Positions 6,638-10,654 of a DNA stretch of 10,654 nucleotides are shown here, one piece after another. A model generated the notes under the pieces. That model was not told where the DNA came from. It worked only from the letters and a program-made list of their open reading frames with translations, and searched no databases. Each line of letters starts with the position of its first letter. Position 1 is the first letter of the stretch. Position numbers and translations under genes: made by a program. Origin of the DNA: CAZIHO01 sp964538875 (GTDB taxonomy: Bacteria > Pseudomonadota > Gammaproteobacteria > Chromatiales > Chromatiaceae); the NCBI GenBank assembly GCA_964538875.1, contig CAZIHO010000114.1, forward strand, positions 1-10,654, in the 5' to 3' direction.

Positions 6638-6666
6638 GGGCCGCCGCTGTTCATCAACGGCGGCCC
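6638..6666 (-). terminator. Hairpin after glgP, candidate terminator
   Basis: A perfect 9-bp stem (GGGCCGCCG at 6638-6646, CGGCGGCCC at 6658-6666) with an 11-nt loop starts 6 nt past the glgP stop on the minus strand. There is no T-run. Position and stability suggest a 3'-end structure for glgP, paired with the neighbouring hairpin that serves the convergent kinase gene. Confidence 0.5.
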
Positions 6667-6672
6667 GCAAAC

Positions 6673-9204
6673 CTATGGCCGGGGTTGCACCTGGGTCAGG
6701 TGCCAAATATCCCGGTTGTATTCGGCGATGGTTCGATCCGACGAGAAGCGGCCGCTGTTGGCGGTGTTGCTGATGCTCATTTCTACCCAGCGCCGCTGAT
6801 CCCGGTAGGCCGCCGCCGCTTCCCGCTGGGCTTCCAAGTAACCGTGGAAATCCGCCGCCGTCATCCAGGGGTCCTCCGGACTACGGATGGATTGAAGGAT
6901 GGGGTCGAACACCCCGGGCTCGAATTGGTTGAAATGGCCGGATTGCAGCAGATCCAGCACTTCCCGGAGGGCGTCATCCTGGGCGATGATCGCTGCCGGA
7001 TCATAGTGCCGGTGATGCTGCTCCACCTCGGCGGCGGTCAGGCCGAACAGGAAGAAGTTGTCGGCGCCCACCGCGTCCCGAATCTCGATGTTGGCCCCGT
7101 CCAGGGTGCCGATGGTGACGGCGCCGTTCATCATGAATTTCATGTTGCCGGTGCCGGACGCTTCCTTGCCGGCGGTGGAGATTTGTTCCGACAGATCGGT
7201 GCCCGCGCAGATGACTTCCATGGCGGACACCCGGTAATCCTTGATAAAGGCTACCCGCAACAGGCCGGCATTGTCCGGATCCTGATTGATGACCCGTGCC
7301 ACGTTGTTGACCAGCTTGATGATGGTCTTGGCCATCTGGTAGCCGGGCGCGGCTTTGCCGCCGATCAGGGCGCAACGGGGCGTCCAGTTTTGGGTATCGC
7401 CCCGTTTGATGCGCAGATACAGGTGGATCAAATGCAACACGTTGAGCAGTTGACGCTTGTACTCGTGAATCCGCTTGACCTGAACATCGAACAGGGCATC
7501 GGGATCGAACGCCACGCTGCAATCCCGCAACACCAGGTCCGCCAGCCGCTGTTTGTTGGCCCGCTTGACCGCCGCCCAGCGCTGCCGGAATTCCCCGTCG
7601 TCCAGATACTGTTCCAGTTGCTTGAGCTGTTCCATGTCGCTGGTCCAGCCGGAACCGATGCGGTCGCTGATGAGTTCCGCCAGCGCCGGGTTGCACATGG
7701 AGAGCCAGCGCCGGGGGGTGACGCCATTGGTCTTGTTGTTGAAACGCTGGGGCCAGAGTTCGTGAAAGTCCCGGAACATGCCTTCCTGCAACAGCCGGGA
7801 GTGGAGGGCGGCGACGCCGTTCACCGAGAAGCTGCCGACGATGGCCAAATAGGCCATCCGGACCATAGGTTCATGACCTTCCTCGATCAGGGACATGCGC
7901 CGTTGACGCTCCATGTCGCCGGGCCAACGGCTTGCCACTTCCGTCAGGAAGCGGGCGTTGATCTCGAAAATGATCTCCAGGAGGCGGGGTAGCAGGTGCC
8001 GGAACAGCCGCACCGGCCAGCGCTCCAGGGCTTCCGGGAGCAGGGTATGGTTGGTGTAGGCCATGGTGGCGCGGGTGATTTGCCACGCGGGCTCCCAGTC
8101 CAGCCCATGCACGTCCACCAGCAGGCGCATCAACTCCGCCACTGAGATGGCGGGGTGGGTGTCGTTGAGCTGAAAACAATGCTTAGTCGCGAACTGGGCA
8201 AAGTTCGGCCCTTCCCGCTCTACCCATTCCCGCAGCACGTCTTTGAGGCTGGCGGAGGCCAGGAAATATTGCTGGCGCAGCCGCAGTTCCTTGCCGTTTT
8301 CGCTGGCGTCGTTGGGATAGAGCACCATGGTGATGTGCTCGGCATTGTTTTTCTTGGCCACCGCCTCCGGGTAACTGCCGGCGTTGAATTCTCGCAGGTC
8401 GAATTCCTCGGTGGCCTGGGCTGCCCACAGGCGCAGGCTGTTGACTGTGTCATTCCGGTAGCCGGGAATCGGCAAATCGTAGGGCACCGCCATCACGTCC
8501 TGGGTATCCAGCCAGCGCACGATGGTGCGCCCACCGGGACCCGGTGAAAATTCGGTGCGGCCGCCGAACTGGACCCGCTGGGTGAATTCCGGCCGCTCCC
8601 GTTCCCAGGGATAGCCATCCCGCAGCCAATGGTCGGGCTCCTCCACCTGGTGCCCATTTTGAATGCCCTGGCGGAACATGCCGTATTCGTAGCGCAATCC
8701 GTAGCCACGCACTGGCAATTGCAATGTCGCGCAACTATCCAGGAAGCAGGCCGCCAAACGGCCCAAGCCGCCGTTGCCCAGGCCGGCGTCCGGTTCGCTG
8801 TCGGCGATGGCTTCCAACTCCAAACTCAGGTCCTGCAAGCCCTGGGCGGTGGCGTCCCGGATACCTAGGTTGAGCAAACTGTTGCCCAGGGTGCGGCCGA
8901 GTAAATATTCCAGGGACAGGTAATAGGCGCGCCGGCAACCCGTTGCCTCATAGGCTTGGCGGGTGCGCTTCCAGCGTTCCATGAGCCGGTCCCGGATACT
9001 GAGCGCCAGCGCCTCGTACGGGTAATGGGCCGAGCAATAGCCTGAGGTGCAATAGCGGTCGCCACCCAGGGTGCGGCTGAAATGGCGGCGGAAATCCTCG
9101 GCCAGACTGGGCGGGTCCATTCCCAGAGGCGGCAAGTCAGGCATGGACAACAAGGGAGAACGCCGGTTTAACCCATCCGGCTCGCGGGTACTGTCTTCGA
9201 ACAT
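6673..9204 (-). CDS. glgP: Glycogen/maltodextrin phosphorylase
   Basis: This PLP enzyme (GT35) removes terminal glucose from alpha-1,4-glucans with phosphate, giving glucose-1-phosphate in the cytosol. The protein is 843 aa, somewhat longer than E. coli GlgP (815) because of an N-terminal extension of about 20-30 residues. Conserved blocks are YYLSLEYLLGRTLGNSL, DAGLGNGGLGRLAACFLDS, RFNNKTNGVTPRRW, and the PLP site EASGTGNMKFMMNGA with Lys689 forming the Schiff base. ATG 9204 has no Shine-Dalgarno. In-frame ATGs at 9144 and 9120 also lack one, but the TATAAT at 9240-9245 fits a start at 9204 with a leader of about 29 nt. No other glg gene is in the window, so the gene stands alone between pilU and the convergent kinase. 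Whether glycogen or maltodextrin is preferred cannot be told from sequence. Confidence 0.97.
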   Translation of the reverse strand: MFEDSTREPDGLNRRSPLLSMPDLPPLGMDPPSLAEDFRRHFSRTLGGDRYCTSGYCSAHYPYEALALSIRDRLMERWKRTRQAYEATGCRRAYYLSLEYLLGRTLGNSLLNLGIRDATAQGLQDLSLELEAIADSEPDAGLGNGGLGRLAACFLDSCATLQLPVRGYGLRYEYGMFRQGIQNGHQVEEPDHWLRDGYPWERERPEFTQRVQFGGRTEFSPGPGGRTIVRWLDTQDVMAVPYDLPIPGYRNDTVNSLRLWAAQATEEFDLREFNAGSYPEAVAKKNNAEHITMVLYPNDASENGKELRLRQQYFLASASLKDVLREWVEREGPNFAQFATKHCFQLNDTHPAISVAELMRLLVDVHGLDWEPAWQITRATMAYTNHTLLPEALERWPVRLFRHLLPRLLEIIFEINARFLTEVASRWPGDMERQRRMSLIEEGHEPMVRMAYLAIVGSFSVNGVAALHSRLLQEGMFRDFHELWPQRFNNKTNGVTPRRWLSMCNPALAELISDRIGSGWTSDMEQLKQLEQYLDDGEFRQRWAAVKRANKQRLADLVLRDCSVAFDPDALFDVQVKRIHEYKRQLLNVLHLIHLYLRIKRGDTQNWTPRCALIGGKAAPGYQMAKTIIKLVNNVARVINQDPDNAGLLRVAFIKDYRVSAMEVICAGTDLSEQISTAGKEASGTGNMKFMMNGAVTIGTLDGANIEIRDAVGADNFFLFGLTAAEVEQHHRHYDPAAIIAQDDALREVLDLLQSGHFNQFEPGVFDPILQSIRSPEDPWMTAADFHGYLEAQREAAAAYRDQRRWVEMSISNTANSGRFSSDRTIAEYNRDIWHLTQVQPRP

Positions 9205-9239
9205 GGTGGTGGGCGAAAACTCTTGAAAAACCAGCGCCC

Positions 9240-9266
9240 ATTATAGGCGGATGCCTTGGGCGTCAT
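9240..9266 (-). promoter_or_regulatory. Candidate glgP promoter with perfect -10
   Basis: On the minus strand a perfect TATAAT (9240-9245) lies 35 bp upstream of ATG 9204. The best -35 candidate is ATGACG (9261-9266, 4 of 6) at a short 15-nt spacing, so the promoter may rely on an activator or on its -10. Transcription would begin near 9233. It implies glgP is expressed independently of pilU. Confidence 0.5.
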
Positions 9267-9399
9267 GGAAGGCGCGCCCGCCGGCGAGGGCCAGGCCCTA
9301 CTGGCTGGTCCAGGACCGGCACCATTAGGCCGCCAGCGTGACGGGAACTAGTCGCCCTGGCCAGGTCGTCAAAGGGTGTTCGGTGAGAACGGCGCTTGC

Positions 9400-10557
9400 C
9401 TATGAGTCCATGGTCCCTGCCCGTGCGACCCGCACCGCCGCCTCGGATAGACGCACCCGCAACGCCAAGTCGTGGGGCGAGTCGGCGTTTTTCAGGGCCT
9501 CGTCCAGGCTGATCCGGCCCTGCTTGTGCAGTTCGTAAAGAGCCTGGTCAAAGGTCCGCATACCCCGGGTTTGACTCTGCTGCATGGCGTCCTTCAGGCC
9601 ATGGGTATCGCCCTTGAGGATGAGCTCAGATACATAGGAGCTGAGCAGCATCACTTCCACCGCCGGTAGCCTGCTTCCTTCGTGATCCCGGATCAGGCGC
9701 TGAGAAATGACCGCCCGCAGGTTTAGGGACAGGTCCATGTAGAGCTGCCGGTGGGCCGTTTCCGGGAAAAAGTTCTTGATCCGGTCCAGGGCCTGGTTGG
9801 CGTTGTTGGCGTGCAGGGTGGACAGGCACAGGTGGCCGGTTTCCGAGTAGGCAATGGCCGCCTGCATGGTGGACAGGTCCCGGATCTCGCCGATCATGAT
9901 GACGTCCGGCGCCTCGCGCATGGCGCTGCGCAGGGCAGCGTTGAACGAGCGGGTATCCATGCCCACCTCCCGCTGATTGATGACCGATTTCTTGTGGCGG
10001 AACAGGTATTCGATGGGATCCTCGATGGTCAGGATATGCCCGGAGCGGCGTTGATTGCGGAATTCGATCATGGACGCCAGGGTGGTGGACTTGCCGGAGC
10101 CGGTGGCACCCACCACCAGAATCAGCCCCCGGGGCTCCATGATGAGTTCCTTGAGAATTTCCGGCAGCTGCAAATCCTCGATGGTCGGAATATCGAACCG
10201 GATGTAGCGAATGACCATGGCCATCTCGCCGCGCTGCTTGAACACATTGATCCGGAACCGGCCCACGGCAGGGATCGCATATCCCATATTAAATTCCAAT
10301 TCCTTGAGGAATTCTTCAAACTGGGCGTCGGATAGGATGGTGCGGATGATCGCTCTGACCTGCTCCGGACGCAGCGGATTGTCCCCCACCGGGATCAGGC
10401 GACCGTCCACCTTCATTTGCACCCGGGCACCTGGCGAGAAAAACAAGTCCGAGGCGCTTTTCTGAACCATCAGCCGCAGGTAGGGATCCGCGTCATTTTC
10501 CCGGGCGGAACGGGGGGCAGGGCGTTCCGCGACCGTTTCTTGGATCGGTTCAGCCAT
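9400..10557 (-). CDS. pilU: Type IV pilus retraction ATPase, PilT/PilU family (PilU type)
   Basis: This 385-aa cytoplasmic hexameric ATPase acts at the base of the type IV pilus and helps PilT retract it in twitching, surface sensing or DNA uptake. Walker A GATGSGKS spans 150-157 (Lys156), Walker B DVIMIGE 218-224, and the His box ETGHLCLSTLHANNANQALD has His242 and His249. Assignment to PilU over PilT rests on the segment MDLSLNLRAVISQRL, the C-terminal block NADSPHDLALRVRL, and the lack of the PilT AIRNLIRE motif, replaced by SSYVSELILKG (306-316). An N-terminal extension of about 22 residues precedes the conserved YLRLMVQKSASDLF. ATG 10557 has GAGGAG (10567-10572) 9 nt upstream. PilT and PilU genes are usually adjacent, but no pilT lies directly upstream in the visible 97 bp. 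A third PilT-like paralogue is the main alternative. Confidence 0.9.
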   Translation of the reverse strand: MAEPIQETVAERPAPRSARENDADPYLRLMVQKSASDLFFSPGARVQMKVDGRLIPVGDNPLRPEQVRAIIRTILSDAQFEEFLKELEFNMGYAIPAVGRFRINVFKQRGEMAMVIRYIRFDIPTIEDLQLPEILKELIMEPRGLILVVGATGSGKSTTLASMIEFRNQRRSGHILTIEDPIEYLFRHKKSVINQREVGMDTRSFNAALRSAMREAPDVIMIGEIRDLSTMQAAIAYSETGHLCLSTLHANNANQALDRIKNFFPETAHRQLYMDLSLNLRAVISQRLIRDHEGSRLPAVEVMLLSSYVSELILKGDTHGLKDAMQQSQTRGMRTFDQALYELHKQGRISLDEALKNADSPHDLALRVRLSEAAVRVARAGTMDS

Positions 10558-10596
10558 TCGAGTGATCTCCTCAACAAACCTTGCCTAGGGGCGAGC

Positions 10597-10614
10597 TAAT
10601 AACAGTCTGTATTA
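10597..10614. promoter_or_regulatory. Imperfect palindrome upstream of pilU
   Basis: TAATAACAG (10597-10605) and CTGTATTA (10607-10614) form inverted arms around one central base, with a single extra base in the left arm. The palindrome lies 40-57 bp upstream of pilU in an AT-rich pocket typical of a promoter. It could be an operator or part of a weak promoter; no certain -35/-10 pair was found. Confidence 0.3.
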
Positions 10615-10654
10615 ATATTGTGCCACGATGTCATCCGCCTGCGGATCTTGGTGG

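Noticed and set aside
6685..7992. 435-codon open frame on the plus strand opposite glgP
   Set aside because: It is antisense to conserved glgP, has shadow-type composition and no domain. It is a by-product of high-GC codon use.
9287..9365. Three small palindromes between glgP and pilU (9287-9299, 9307-9317, 9356-9365)
   Set aside because: The loops are too short to fold as RNA hairpins and the motifs are typical background of GC-rich sequence. They do not make a convincing pilU terminator.
9751..10335. 194-codon plus-strand frame opposite pilU
   Set aside because: It is antisense to the intact PilU ATPase core, and its composition is that of a shadow frame.
10612..10640. Sigma54-like TGGCAC upstream of pilU
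   Set aside because: The required TTGC-type -12 element at the correct spacing is absent.
10612..10654. Possible C-terminal end of an upstream minus-strand gene (14 codons ending in TAA)
   Set aside because: It is too short to recognise. Another reading of the same bases is promoter DNA, so it was not called.

Overview
This is a GC-rich window that reads as chromosomal DNA of a gammaproteobacterium. That placement rests on remembered family resemblance: the AspRS looks Pseudomonas-like, the kinase is of the YniA type, the motor ATPase is of the PilU type, and an FmdB-type gene sits upstream of aspS. A genus cannot be named, although non-enteric lineages such as the Chromatiales or methanotrophs would fit. 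No insertion sequence, phage gene, CRISPR array, rRNA or tRNA was found.

Left part (1-4616, all minus strand). Transcription runs right to left through priA (primosomal helicase), then fmdB (small zinc-ribbon protein), then aspS (aspartyl-tRNA synthetase). fmdB has its own Shine-Dalgarno and a plausible promoter. It is separated from aspS by 205 bp that hold two hairpins and no recognisable gene.

Centre (4617-5028). A 412-bp divergent intergenic region separates priA from a plus-strand pair. It holds three DnaA-box-like 9-mers close to priA (one exact consensus), a fourth further right, a short AT-rich tract that stands out against the GC-rich surroundings, and promoter-like elements facing both ways. 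A perfect 12-bp palindrome overlaps the rightward -35. This is the most interesting non-coding stretch in the window.

Centre right (5029-6514, plus strand). An HNH endonuclease-family gene is followed after 4 nt by a fructosamine/ketosamine-3-kinase-family gene, so the two are probably co-transcribed. The pair ends at a convergent junction with two GC-rich hairpins.

Right part (6673-10557, minus strand). Here lie a glycogen/maltodextrin phosphorylase gene (glgP) with a perfect TATAAT just upstream, and a PilU-type twitching-motility ATPase gene. No pilT precedes pilU within the visible sequence.

Overall this is mainly housekeeping content: translation, replication restart, glycogen breakdown and type IV pilus retraction. 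The points worth a second look are the DnaA-box cluster beside priA, the HNH-kinase pairing and the non-discriminating signature of AspRS.
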